This document shows, piece by piece, positions 44,206 through 55,686 of a stretch of 64,000 nucleotides of DNA. The DNA comes from Gliomastix tumulicola (lineage: Eukaryota; Ascomycota; Sordariomycetes; Hypocreales; Bionectriaceae): contig BCHX01000007.1 in assembly GCA_001599755.1 (NCBI GenBank), positions 1,302,001 through 1,366,000 on the forward strand, given 5' to 3'. Both the position numbers and the translations under genes were made by a program. Position 1 is the first letter of the stretch. Each line of letters starts with the position of its first letter. The notes beneath the pieces are model-generated. The model saw only the letters and a program-made list of their open reading frames with translations, was not told the DNA's origin and made no database searches.

Positions 44206-44553
44206 TAAACGAAGAAATTCGTACCGTACTTTTTTCAAGCAGGCAAGTCTGATGAGCGTTTTGATAGTTTGATTATTGCAATTCAGAGGTATTTCTCTTG
44301 TGTACGGAGTGGAATAATGAAGCAAAAAACCGCAAGCACAAATTGCCATCCATGGATCCATGAGGCGGTCCTCACCTCAGGCAGGTGCCACTCTGAGCAC
44401 CTGCCAAAGATCTGATGAAGCCATTTTGATGGACCTTTGAAGGTTCAGTTCAGCAGGGAAGTGGGTCCCTGCCACTGAAGCTGTCCAAGAGCGCTGTAAA
44501 TCGCTGCTAAAGTGGGGTCCATCTTCAACCTTCAAACCTCCAACTCAACCATC
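44206..44553. promoter_or_regulatory. Short promoter region of TFC6
   Basis: A 348-bp spacer between tandem genes. A GGCAGGTGCCACTCTGAGCACCTGCC inverted repeat (about 44379-44404; arms GGCAGGTGC and GCACCTGCC) could form a hairpin and may mark the 3' end of the transporter transcript. No gene is present. Confidence 0.5.
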
Positions 44554-46804
44554 ATGAAGATGCGAACACGGCGCTCCAATCGTACCAAAAGCTACGTCGC
44601 GCAGACCTACGACTTTCTAGAGGGCTCGGAAGCAGAGGGGGAACCTGAGAGACCAGTCCAACAATCCCAAGACAACGAAGCCGAGGACCAGGACTTCGCT
44701 GTCTCGGATGGTGGCGCCTCACCAGGACAGGACCAGGACGACGAGGAGGAATTCCGGGTTGAAGACGAAGAGGAGGATGAGGATGAGGATGACGGAAAGA
44801 ACTTGGAGTTCAACAGTGACTCCGACATAGTCGGCAGCGACTCGGACATACAAATATCTCCCCGCTATCGTCGCCATGACTCCAAGGGGGAGAGGCCGGC
44901 CTGGATTCGTGAATCCGGGCAGTATTTGAGCATCAACCCAGCTCCGACGGACACTCACGTGCCGAGAGGGTATGCAGGCTACTTTGACAGGAATGTACGC
45001 GGGCCAGGCCTGGTCAGGGCGTGGTATGGGCCGGATCCGCATAGGCTGCGAGTGGCAGCCGAGCTCCTAGATCGATGGGTGCATTGGAGTCTTCTCCCGC
45101 CGAAAGAGACTGCGCCAGAGCCGGATCAGGCTCGAAAAGGGATTTGGTCTGCGGACATCTTTCAAAGAGAATCTGCATTTGCTGAGAGATGGCTTCGGCG
45201 AACTCATGATGAGAGGCCTGCGGGGCTCACTTTCTCACGCGTGTCAACTGAAGAAGCCCAATTCTACTCAATGCCTTCTCGCTCAGTACCTGTCCTGGTA
45301 GGGCCGTCAGAGTCCCAGGTCGAAGTCACACTCGCTCCGGGGCAGGGAATATCATTGTCCGAGTCCGGCCTCCCTTTCGATCCGAACACTGATCAAGGGA
45401 AAGGTCCGACTGGCTGGCTGCTCGACATGGGAGGAACCGTGGTCAGTCTAGATTGGGTGCCTAGGAGGCGGTGCGAGACTCAGATTCTTGCCATGGCCAT
45501 CACTCCATTTGAGGACCAGCAAGTTCAGAGCAATGAGCAACAAGACCCGGCGTCAGAAGCGCAGAAACATGGTGTCATACAGATATGGGAGTTCGAGAGC
45601 TCGAGGAGAGAAGGCAACGCCTACCTACCCTCTGCAGCGTCACCCAGAGTCCGCAAGACCATATTCACGGATCAAGGCCGAGTTCGACGAATCAAGTGGA
45701 ATCCTGCTTGCAATCACCTAGCCATACTCTCTACCAGCGGAATAGTGCGAGTGGCTGATTTCGACGACGAGAGCTTCTCGAGTACAGGATACGGTAGGTC
45801 TCGTCAAACCTACAAAAGTAATCATAGCTGACAAACATACTGCAGAGAGGCTCAGTTCCCCTCTAGCCACCCTGGCCTTCGCTGATGAAGTTGGTGTCAA
45901 AGCTACTTGCATGACGTGGGTCAATGTCAACCGCCTCGCCGTTGGCTACTCCGATGGCACGATCGCGCTATGGTCGGTTTACCCCCAAGGCCTCGTCTCA
46001 CGTCATCCAGCCCACCATGCACCGATCATTGATATAGCCTCGGGCTATCCCACGATGCCGTACCTCGTTGCATCGACACCTATGGGCGGCTACTCCAAGA
46101 TTGTAGATCTGAGGGCACCCTCCTACGAGACCACTGAGGTCCCGACACTTGCCATCAATCTCTCACCTAGCCTCATGTGCTGGAACGACCACCTCCTTGG
46201 ATTCTTTAGCATCACCCCATCATCTCACGTCCTCAACACCATTGTTGCCTTCCTACAGTACTCTTCGTTTCCCATTGCGCGTCGGCTCTTCACGGGCGAG
46301 AGGTTCATAACCAGCCTCGCCGTTGGCCGCACTCATCCTTTCCTCCTCATCGGCACTATTGAGGGATCGCTTTGGGCCCTCAACCCGCAGTTCGAGCTCA
46401 TCCACGCGAAGCGGATGCTCACAGACCGGGTCAGGGTGTTCCAGCACGAACACCGACCAGGCATGCACTTCGCGGATGACTCTCCGGCTCGCCAGAGAGG
46501 CGCATGTCGTCTTCTACAAGGCTTTAGGCCGGAGCAGAGCCTGCACGCCCGATCATCGGACATGGTTAAAAAGCAGAAGAGGGCTAAAGCAAAGCTCCGG
46601 CAGACGGGCGGGGATACTATCGACGTGGATGATTCGAATATGCCGGGAGACCCGACGAAGGGCGTGCTCGACGAGCCCTTAAACAGAGTGACGGCCATAG
46701 AATGGAATCCAAACGAGGGCTGGGGCACCTGGGCTGCCATTGCGCTGGGGTCTGGCATGGTGAAGGTCATGGAGCTTGGTCTGGATGGTAAACCGTCTCT
46801 TTGA
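44554..46804 (+). CDS. TFC6: RNA polymerase III transcription factor TFIIIC subunit Tfc6-like (WD40)
   Basis: Two exons, 44554-45793 and 45846-46804, encode 732 aa. The N-terminus is basic (MKMRTRRSNRTKSYV), followed by an acidic disordered region rich in Glu and Asp (about 25-105). From residue 120 on come the fungal Tfc6 region (GYFDRNVRGPGLVRAWYG) and degenerate WD40 blades, with VVSLDWVP, VRRIKWNPACNHLAILST, CMTWVNVNRLAVGYSDGTIALW and VTAIEWNPNEGWGTWAAIALGSG. Tfc6 is in the tauB subcomplex that binds the B box of tRNA genes. Starts at 44554 and 44560 are both possible; an apparent earlier start at 44512 is GTG and is not used. Confidence 0.85.
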
Positions 46805-46877
46805 GTAGTCATTTCTATGTACAATACATGCCAAAGTAATCGTCAGGCCTCATCGCTCCCTTAGTCTTGGTGCCGGT

Positions 46878-47951
46878 CTAGTCTGTTACACACTGCGAAC
46901 CCATGATAGTGTGATGGTAGTCGAATGCCTTGGCCATGGCGTATAGATGCGTAGCCGCCGCCAAGATGACAAAAATGTGGAAGATCTGATGCGAACTGCC
47001 CCAGATGTCGAATGTCCCCGGTGCAATCCGCTCTGGCCAGCGAGCCTAAATACGTAAGTAAATTAGCACATATCCTGAGGTACGTATCTTAGGTGTATGA
47101 ACTCACAGCGTATAGCACCGCACCAAAAATGTACAAAGCGCCGTGAAGGATGACCCAGCTGACGCTCGCCCTGTCCTCGAGCCCCTGGTATCCGTATATT
47201 TCGAGGCCGTGGAGGATGGGTACGACACCGGAGAGCCCAAGGCTGACGAACATCATGGCACGGTAAGGCCGCCACTCAGGGGATCGAAATCTGTCCACCC
47301 ATGAGACGACGCCACACCCGAGGCCAAGGAGCGCGATCTGATTGGAATGCTTATCAGCATAGAGTCACCAGGCTTGCTTATACTTCCACGTACCAGATAG
47401 AGATAGAATGCCATGAGGTTGGGGTGGCAGAAGAACCCATAGTACATCGTCGGCACGTAGCTGCCCACGATGAGCAGCACAATGCCGGTATAGTCGAGCT
47501 TGTTTCCCCAGCGGGAGACTGCCTCGCTATGGCTCGTCAAGGCATGATACGTCGCGCTCATACCCAGACAGACGATCGCGCCTCCAAAGAAACACGCAAA
47601 GACCAGAATGTCGGACTCGCTAGCAGACTCATATCGTGGATGAACAACCGCCCACAGATATATCGCTCCACTCATGGCAGCAACTGAGCCGAGCAAGTGA
47701 GACCAGATATTAACGGACTCATTGTGAAGATGGCCAAGCGAAAGGAAGGAATGCAGATACGAAGCCTTGGAGCGACGGTATCCGGATCGGATGAAGGCAT
47801 TATCACGCCGCCAGGGAGGGAGGTCGTCCCAGAGCAGAAGCAGCTTTTCCTCCAGGGTAGGGGCGTCGATGACGGTGGCGTCCTCCGGTGAAGGTTTGGA
47901 GGAGTGGCGCAAGCGAACTTCGTCACCAGTTTGATCGTTTTTGATAGCCAT
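46878..47951 (-). CDS. PAQR/haemolysin-III family membrane protein (Izh/ADIPOR-like)
   Basis: Three exons on the minus strand, 47951-47394, 47337-47107 and 47045-46878, encode 318 aa. A cytosolic N-terminus (LLLLWDDLPPWRRDNAFIRSGYR) precedes seven hydrophobic segments. Family zinc-site residues are visible: the HNESVNIWSHLLG block, SATYHAL after helix 2, the Asp of GNKLDYTGI, and the paired His of SSHQIFHIFV. The family includes adiponectin receptors and yeast Izh proteins, which affect zinc, lipid and ceramide metabolism in the ER or plasma membrane. The start was placed at the ATG at 47951; an in-frame GTG two codons upstream is not a start. The last exon codes for the terminal helix and the end QCVTD. 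Confidence 0.93.
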
Positions 47952-48504
47952 TACCACAGTTTACAGATGTCACCAGAGGCATGGCCAGGTTGTGAAGGAG
48001 CAGGAAAGTTATATCGACCAAGGGCAACGTCAATGTTGAGGGTGGATATCAGAGGAAATTGTTGGGAATATGCACATGTCAAAACCGAGGCTCTAGCACG
48101 ACTACTCGAAAAGTCCACTTAAAAATGGCAGCATCTTGTGATAGAGAGGCTTTAGACGGGACAGGTTTTGCCTTGTCACTACTAGAACTTGAAAAATTGC
48201 AAACTTGTCATATCATAATGTCCATTGCCACATGTAGGACAAGCAGAAACCAAAACACTGTCATCACAGGGACAGTTCTGTTCGTGGAGGTGGAAAACGA
48301 AGTCGTAAATAGCAGACCCCGAGTACGTTAGCATTCATCTTTAGGTATGTCGTAAAATCCGTAAATCAGCCAGCCCGTCACATCGAAACGGCGTCTTGCG
48401 GTCAACATCACGCCAGTGTCGGGTGGAGGCTGCAGCAGCCTGTCTGCCGGTATGAGCGCTTTAGCATGTCGTCTCGGTCGTCCGTCCGTGTCGTAGCGCT
48501 TCGA
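47952..48504. other. Intergenic region, no gene seen
   Basis: Holds the promoter of the PAQR gene and the 3' flank of TMA7. Short AT-richer stretches only; nothing recognisable. Confidence 0.5.
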
Positions 48505-48872
48505 TTATTTCTTGCCGCTCTTCTTGATGCCTTGGGTGCCGGTGTTCAGAGGGCCCTTTCCGCTGGCCTTGGAAGCCATCTCCTTGCGAGCCTTCTCCTC
48601 TGTACATCGATCTCGTTAGCATCCGCTTCGATCGTGTTCAAGTCGCGTCGTTCGACTATCCGCCGGGGCCGCGGGAAAGCAAGAGGGGCAGTACCGGCTC
48701 TCTTCTTCTCAAGGAAGGCCTTGTCGTCCTCATCGAGGTCCTTGTTCGCCTTCTTGGCCTGCTTCAAAGGCTTGACCTTGCCGCCTAAACAGTGCACGAG
48801 GGGTCAGTCACGCTGGCGGGGTTGGAATTCTGACTGGCGGATTACGGTACCTTCTCGGTTGGTGCCGCCCAT
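48505..48872 (-). CDS. TMA7: Translation machinery-associated protein 7 (Tma7)
   Basis: Three tiny exons on the minus strand, 48872-48851, 48784-48695 and 48599-48505, encode 68 aa. The protein is almost entirely Lys, Glu and Ala rich. It matches the Tma7/CCDC72 family: NREGGKVKPLKQAKKANK, then DEDDKAFLEKKRAEEKARKE, and the highly conserved end GKGPLNTGTQGIKKSGKK. Tma7 is a ribosome-associated protein of unclear role in translation. Introns of 66 and 95 nt both interrupt codons after the first base. No single frame reveals the gene in full; it was recovered from the conserved ends. It is divergent from the PRP4 kinase gene. Confidence 0.95.
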
Positions 48873-49612
48873 TTTGAGTGAGGGATGAAGTTCGGAGTTT
48901 CGTAAGGGACAGTGGTGAGGGCGAGGGTGAGCGACAGACAAGTCAAGCGGTTGCGAGGCAAAGAAAAATAAACTGGAACACAAAAGACGGTCTTGACGGC
49001 GGCAGAAACCTGATAAGGGACCAGCCTGACCCGCTTCGAACGCTTCAGTGGCGCCGGAGACGTCCAGGCGACCTTCAGAGAGGTTTGTTAGTGGATTGGG
49101 AGAAGTACTTCCTTTCTGCTGCTCTTTACCGCCTATACAGGAGTACTGCTTTATTAGACTAGACTTGAGCCGTGGGCTAGAACCCCGCGGAACCCAGGTA
49201 TCTGTTAGTGGGTCCTCAACTAGCCCCAGGCAGGCGACAGAATTTTGGCGAAGGCGGCGGGTGGGGAAATCGCCAACCCGAAGTCATCATCTTCAAACGC
49301 ACCGCCTGGCCGTTTTCCAACCTCCCAACATCGCCGCCCGCGCCTCACGACATCCCCCAAACCGCGCTCCAACCTCTTCCACAACTCCCGTTTCTTCCGC
49401 TACTCTGTTCCGCTCGTCAATTGCTCGCCTACCATCCTCGTCGACACCTTCTGTTCGATGACTTGAGCAGTCCATGCTGATCTGGTTTGGCTCTACCTGC
49501 CACAGCTTTTTTGGTTCTCGTTTGTGAAGACGCATCTGCTGACACGTGTTCGATTCTCTTGAAAGAGGTCCTGCGCGGATTCGGATCGGCAGCAGTCCAC
49601 GCAGCGTTCAAG
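48873..49612. promoter_or_regulatory. Divergent promoter between TMA7 and PRP4
   Basis: A 740-bp head-to-head interval. A short stretch of high-C sequence (49300-49450) with CCTCCCAAC-type runs is probably PRP4 leader. Frames here overlap and are not called. Confidence 0.5.
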
Positions 49613-52600
49613 ATGGCGTACAGCTCCGACGAGGGGGAAATCATCGATCATGACCATGGTGACTTGAAGGCAACTTCACTGCCACGCAACTCTGCTGCTG
49701 GAAACGGTGTTGACCGACGAGACAGAAACCATAGTAGACACTCGTCTCCGGATGCCGACAGCGCGTCGCGGCATAGCGGCCACTCGCGCCGCAGCCGCTC
49801 GCCACCTCGAGGCTACAAACGGAGTCGGGTAAACTACGATCATCCACGCGGCAAAGGACGCGACTATGAATCCAGGCATCCCCGAGGACGCTACGAAGAC
49901 TACGATAGGCCTCCTTCGAGAGGTTCCTACTACGACTACGATGCGCGAGAACGCGACCGCGACCACGACCGGGGCTACAATAGAGATCGTGGGTATGAGG
50001 ATCGGGATATGTACTCTGACAAGCGGCAGCGCAAACGCAGCCCGTCACCTTATCGGTCCAGGCACTCTGATAGGCCGCGAGGCGGTCGATTCGTTCCAGA
50101 AAGGCGCCATAGTCGGGATGCTTCCATAGATCCCAGGTACGATGAACAGAACCCAAGACCAAACGGTCATACATCTACCAAGACTAGCCCGGACGAAGAC
50201 CCTTCTGCCTCCAGAGCTGCTAAGGAACCTATCCAGCCAGGCTCGAATACCTCCACCCAGGCCCAACGAACCTCTACTGAATTGTCAGTAGCGTTCGACC
50301 CTTCGCTCACGAACGCCCAATCGCTTACCTTTGATAGGCAACCCGGCAAGGAATCAGCGCCCGAACCCGAGATCGACTTTGAGGAGCCCGAGGTCATTGA
50401 TGAGGATGCAGAGATCGAACGAAGACGTAAGCGTCGCGCAGAGATCCTGGCCAAGTCCAGCTCTGCAACCCCACTTCTCCTTCACGCCGTTGGAGCGACC
50501 GACAAAACTCGAGCTGCTTCGCCGCCATCTCTACACCAAGGAACCTCGCAGCTCACTGAGGGTGACACCCCGCAAACTCCTCACACGCCGGGTACACCTC
50601 ATCTATGTGAGTCTGGAGACTGGCCCAAGGCGAGCAATAGAACTAATCCACACAACACAGACTCACCCCGGTCTCCGGGCACCAACGATGCGTCATCCGA
50701 AGGTCACATGGAGCTCACTGGCGAGACTCGTCTCATGAATACCCATGCCAATGGGACGGCCGACGATGAGGATGGTCCCTCTGCAGCAGACTATGATCCC
50801 ACCGTTGATATGAAGGAAGACGAGCGACGGTACGAACTTCGTCACGGCCATGTGGTTCTCCATGGTGAGTCTCATGCGGTTGAAACAACTGAGCAGAAAC
50901 CGGCAGATTTAGCCCAGCCTGCGAAATCAACCACAGAGGCCGCGAACGGCGACGAGGACGACGAGGACGAGGACGAGGACTTCGACATGTTCGCAGAAGA
51001 CTTCGACGAGGAGAAGTTCGCAGTTCAGCCCACAGCGGCCGTAGCACCTGCGGCCGAGGCAGCAGAAGTCGACCAGGCGACCGGCAAAGGCGGTATCCTA
51101 GAGGGTGACGATAAGGACGGTTACTATAAGATCCGTATTGGGGAGGTCATGTGCAATCGTTACCAAGTCCAGGCCACACTCGGGAAGGGTATGTTCTCAG
51201 GCGTGGTTCGAGCCATGGACATCACCACGAAGCAAGTTGTGGCGATCAAGATGATGCGAAACAACGACGCTCTCCGCAAGGGAGGTTTCACTGAGATTGC
51301 GATCCTCGAGAAGCTCAACAAGGCCGATCCGGAGAACCGAAAGCACATTGTCAAGTTTGAGCGCTCGTTCGAGTTCAAGGGTCACCTGTGCATGGCATTT
51401 GAGAACCTTAGTCTCAACCTACGAGAAGTCCTCCGGAAGTTTGGCAACAACGTGGGGATCAACCTCCAAGCCACGAAGACCTACGCCTACCAGATCTTCG
51501 TGGCTCTCGCTCACATGGAACGATGCAGCATCATCCATGCCGACCTTAAGCCCGACAATATTCTCGTAAGACATCCCCAATCGCCATGAGACCCAAATGT
51601 AGCGGCGAAGGAAACAAGCTAACGGCAGGAATAGGTCAACGAGAACCGGTCCATCCTCAAGATTTGCGACTTGGGTACCGCCATTGACCGCTCGGATGCC
51701 GCGACTGCCCATACAACGGTCACGCCGTATCTAGTCAGTCGCTTCTACCGCGCTCCCGAAGTTATTCTCGGCGTGCCGTATGACTACAGCGTGGACATGT
51801 GGTCCATTGGCTGCACGCTGTATGAGCTATATACCGGAAAGATCCTTTTCGCGGGCGACAGCAACAACCAGATGCTCAAAGCCATTATGGAGATTCGAGG
51901 TCGCATCACGCAGAAGCTGTACAAGCGGGGACAGCTGTCCGGCCAGCACTTCGACGAAAAGGGGCAATTCATCAGTGTCGAGCGTGACAAGGTCTTGGGA
52001 AAGGTACGTGTTTCCTGGTAATTTGCTTCTTCTGCCCCTTCTACTCGTGACGCCTGCACCAAAGTTCTTTTCTCAAGGCGCTGTCGCTCCTTCGCTGCAA
52101 GGGACCTACCGGGAGTTGGAAATGGCATTGTCCACGACATGCGTCTTTTTCAAGTTTCCCATCGTCGATTTCGAGATTCCCATGTTTCTGGGCGAGACTG
52201 CATCTCAGGAGAGATATGTGCATCTCCTAGGACGAGTGTCCCAATTCTGGGCTGCTCTGCAAGTTCGACCCACTGGACATGGTCGTGATCCTTCCATCTG
52301 CACTTCGGATCACCGCGGGCGGAGATGAAAGTCACGGGGTGGCATTTCTGGCCATTGGCAAGCCACCCATGCTCCGGATTCACGATACTTTGGGACGACG
52401 TGGCTGTGTCGCGAGGCTACATTTGGTCTTTTCTCGGGGGGCACGGATCGCTAACATCCCGTCTTGGTAGACTACCGTCAGGACTCTTCCGATCATGAAG
52501 CCAACTCGCGATCTGCGTACTAGACTTACGGCAGCCTCAGTAGGCTTGAACGCTGCGGAGACGCGGGATTTGAATCACTTCGCAGACCTTCTCGAAGCCT

Positions 52601-52692
52601 GCCTGACACTCAACCCGGACAAGAGGATCAAGGCCGCGGATGCGCTTAAGCATCCCTTCTTCACTGCCAGGTCAGGCCATCACCGTCGATAA
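49613..52692 (+). CDS. PRP4: Serine/threonine protein kinase PRP4 (PRPF4B family)
   Basis: Three exons, 49613-51565, 51635-52003 and 52471-52692, encode 847 aa. The N-terminal 200 residues are RS/RD-rich (DRRDRNHSRHSSPD, RRSRSPPRGYKRSR), as in spliceosomal kinases, followed by acidic blocks (DEDDEDEDEDFDMFAEDFDE). The kinase domain starts near 516: LGKGMFSGVV, the ATP-binding VVAIKMMRNN, the catalytic loop HADLKPDNILV (HAD for HRD, as in this family), CDLGTA in place of DFG, and SRFYRAPEVILG. The last exon carries LPIMKPTRDLRTRL and ends in the canonical LKHPFF helix. PRP4 phosphorylates tri-snRNP proteins during spliceosome activation in the nucleus. The last intron is 467 nt, far longer than others in the window. 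A possible in-frame 54-nt intron (50607-50660) would shorten the N-terminal region by 18 residues. Confidence 0.94.
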
Positions 52693-53510
52693 GTCCGACA
52701 AGTCGCTGCACGCGACAGACCATCAGGAATGGGAGTTGGGATTTTGGGCGTTTGGTATCATGTGAGATATGGGATGATATTCTGGAGCACCTTTTGCGAG
52801 GTGTCATATTACGGATGCGCCTCAGCCCATGTACAGGAAGCACCGGCTGGGTGCCCGCCGGCAGTGTCGATAGTCTAACAATGGCAACACGTCTTGACAG
52901 CCGAATCCGCGGCCCATCCGTGAGTCTTATGGTGTAACAGACCGCCCATCTAGAGCCCCCCCCCCCCCATCGTGTGTAGTCTCAGTCGACAGCTGACTGC
53001 CGCGCCACGACGCCGGAGGGATTCTCTATGCGTCTAGGTGCGCGCAGACGTGCGTGGTTTGTGAGAGCCGACTCGAGGGATGTAACTGGTCGGCAAACAG
53101 CGTCGGCCTCGGTCTGACGATTCTGTGCTGCCGGCACACTTTTGCGCTGATATCCGTTCGTCTCCAGTGCCGCCTACCGCTCGTCACAGAGCAAACACCA
53201 TCGGCGAGGAGAGTTGCTTGCACACCGACCTCGTGTCACCTCACCGGCCGGCCTGACCAACCAACCAACTGACCTCTTCCCCCCTTCCCCCAATGCACGA
53301 CATGTCTCCCTGTGGCATCTGGGGTACACGGAGCCCGGGTACGCTGCACGGAGGCAACTCCTGCCTGGGCACATATCGAACACGTGAACAGCAAAGAATA
53401 GGGATCACTAATCCGCCCAGCGTGACGGATCACGGATCACGGAGGAGGGACACGTAGTACCAGTCTGTAGTCGCACGCGAGATGGGCGGTTCCAGACGGC
53501 CAGCCACACT

Positions 53511-53530
53511 CATCCATCCATCCATCCATC
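53511..53530 (+). repeat. CATC tetranucleotide microsatellite
   Basis: Five tandem copies of CATC in the gene-free 3' region. Confidence 0.9.
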
Positions 53531-53716
53531 CCTCTTCCCGCGAAGGCGAGAAACGGGAGGCGCCTTTTTTTCTTCTTTTGCGATCTGTCGCCAGAATGCG
53601 CGTTCTAGCCACCCCCTCCCATGGGAAACCTGTTTTCCATGGTGGGTATGCAGGTCGAGAATCCCATAGTGCCTGGCATGGCATGCATCCAGACAAAGGA
53701 ATAGAGTAGAGTAGTA

Positions 53717-53730
53717 GTGTGTGTGTGTGT
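53717..53730 (+). repeat. GT dinucleotide microsatellite
   Basis: Seven tandem GT units following a GTAGTA run. Confidence 0.85.
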
Positions 53731-54211
53731 CATGCAGGAAGGCGAAGCCCGGTAGACGGGCGCGTGCCTGATTATCCTTCGAGGATCTACGGGAGTCTAG
53801 AGTGCTGTGTGAGGCGTAACGTGATCGTTTTTTTGTTTTTTTTTCCCTCTCTTGCATGTTGGTTGTCTGCCTCCCGGCGATGCCGCGCGCGCTCGTGCCT
53901 GACCTATCACCATCCCCATTGTGAACAAGGCGCGTAGAGTTGTCATCACGAGAGACGCCCGCGCCCGGGGCTCCAGCCAATAGGCACTTGTGAGTAAGCC
54001 TTGCTTCTCTGAGGAGGTGTGGCTGCGCTGCCCAGCCGGGGAGCCGGAGAGGGATGGCATCCAGCCGGTTGGGTTATTCTTAGTCGGGGAAAGGGGGGAT
54101 TGCTTAGAAGGGGGCGTCACTCGGCCGGGTGCCCAAGGCATGAACGGATGAGGGCCACGCGCGCGTGCCCGGGTTCGTGATGGGAACCGGCGCGGTGACC
54201 AGAAGGAGGGT

Positions 54212-54233
54212 TGGTGGTGGTGGTGGTGGTGGT
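54212..54233 (+). repeat. GGT trinucleotide microsatellite
   Basis: About seven tandem TGG/GGT units. Confidence 0.9.
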
Positions 54234-55660
54234 ACACGGACTCGGAAGTGAAGCCAGCCAACAAAGAGAACCCGCCTTACGATGCACCATCCCGGGCTGT
54301 TCGGAGATGGGTGAGTGAGGTCATCCTCAGCTCTGCCCTTGCGCCATCCACGTCCCGTTTTGGGGGGAGCATCTTGGTCCCTAGATTTGTCTTTGCGTGC
54401 CTTGTTGGTCTGTTGCATCCATCGCAGCTGGATGCAGGCCATTACGTCTTGTGATGCGTGCCAGTCTCACAGGCACAGAGCCCATTTGGTGGGATGACAG
54501 TTGGATTATTGATGGACGGATAACGTTGAACAGTACGCCCAGCTAGCAGCGACACAAAGGCCAGTCAGTCTCCTCTTCCAGTTAAAGCCGCTGCACGACA
54601 GGGGGTGGGGGAATCTTCCCGTTTCTGAACTCCGAAAGACCGTCCATCTATCTAGATCAGTTAGAGCTGGCTACCCGGTACGGGGATGAATGAATCAGCG
54701 TGGGGTTAGAGAGAGGGCTAAGGTATTCTGTTCTTTCTCCTGGGCGCTGCTGCTTCCAGGGAACCAAATTTGCTCACATTCGAGGTCCCAATCTGGCGAT
54801 GATCTAGAAGGCGTCAAGATTCGGAAGCAAAAGCTGGATGTGATTCCGCGGTGATGGTTGCACGCCCTGTCCGTGCCTTGCTTTCTTCCTTCCCTCCTCC
54901 CTTGCCTCGTTTCGGTCAGGGCTTCTAAGCAGGGGAAGCGCACACACTCACACACCTGACATGGTTACTCGTGACTCTCATGTATCTCCGTGCAGAAAGG
55001 AACCAAGACAGGAACGAAGATCCAGATCCAGGTTCAGGTTCAGGGCAGGCGTCTTTCCCAGTCCCACTCCGGAGAGAAAGCTACGCGAGAGAGGGTTGTC
55101 CTGATTGAAAGGAGATAAGCGAGGCCAGAGAAGTGACTGAATCTGAACGATGCCGTCACCACCGACCCCACCAAAACCGCACGGAGCAGCTTCACAACGC
55201 GGCCCATCCACCCTCTTCTTTTCCCGTCAAGGAAAGGGAGAGACGTAGAATGATGTAGACGGATGGGGGCCAACATCACTGAGACCTGTCTTGACTCGGA
55301 GCCCATTCGGCGTGGCGAAGAGAGAGGCGGGACACGCGGGACGGTGACAACGTGGCTAAAGACAGGGCCATTTGCCCATTCTTGCTCAGACCATCGTCAT
55401 TCCAACCCCATTCTCTCTCTACTGCCGTTGTTTACTATCTTTGGCACGCTGTCATGGTAGGGAGGGGCTTGTCTGCTATGTAATGAGACACGGCATGTAG
55501 TCTCAGTTCAGCGGCCGCCGGACGGAGGTCACGCTGCTTGTTTACGCGCCGGAGAAATGCAAAAGAAAGAACCAATGTAGAAGGACACTGATCGGCAGGG
55601 TACTCGCCTCTGCGTTACTGCCGCCTGGTGTCGTTCTTGCATAGGCGAGGAGATCCGGCC

Positions 55661-55686
55661 GTGTGTGTGTGCGTGTGTGCGTGTGC
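55661..55686 (+). repeat. Imperfect GT/GCGT microsatellite
   Basis: Alternating GT units interrupted by GC at two positions. Confidence 0.85.

Noticed and set aside
44512..44553. Earlier TFC6 start at 44512
   Set aside because: That codon is GTG. The first ATG in frame is at 44554 and leads directly into the conserved basic N-terminus.
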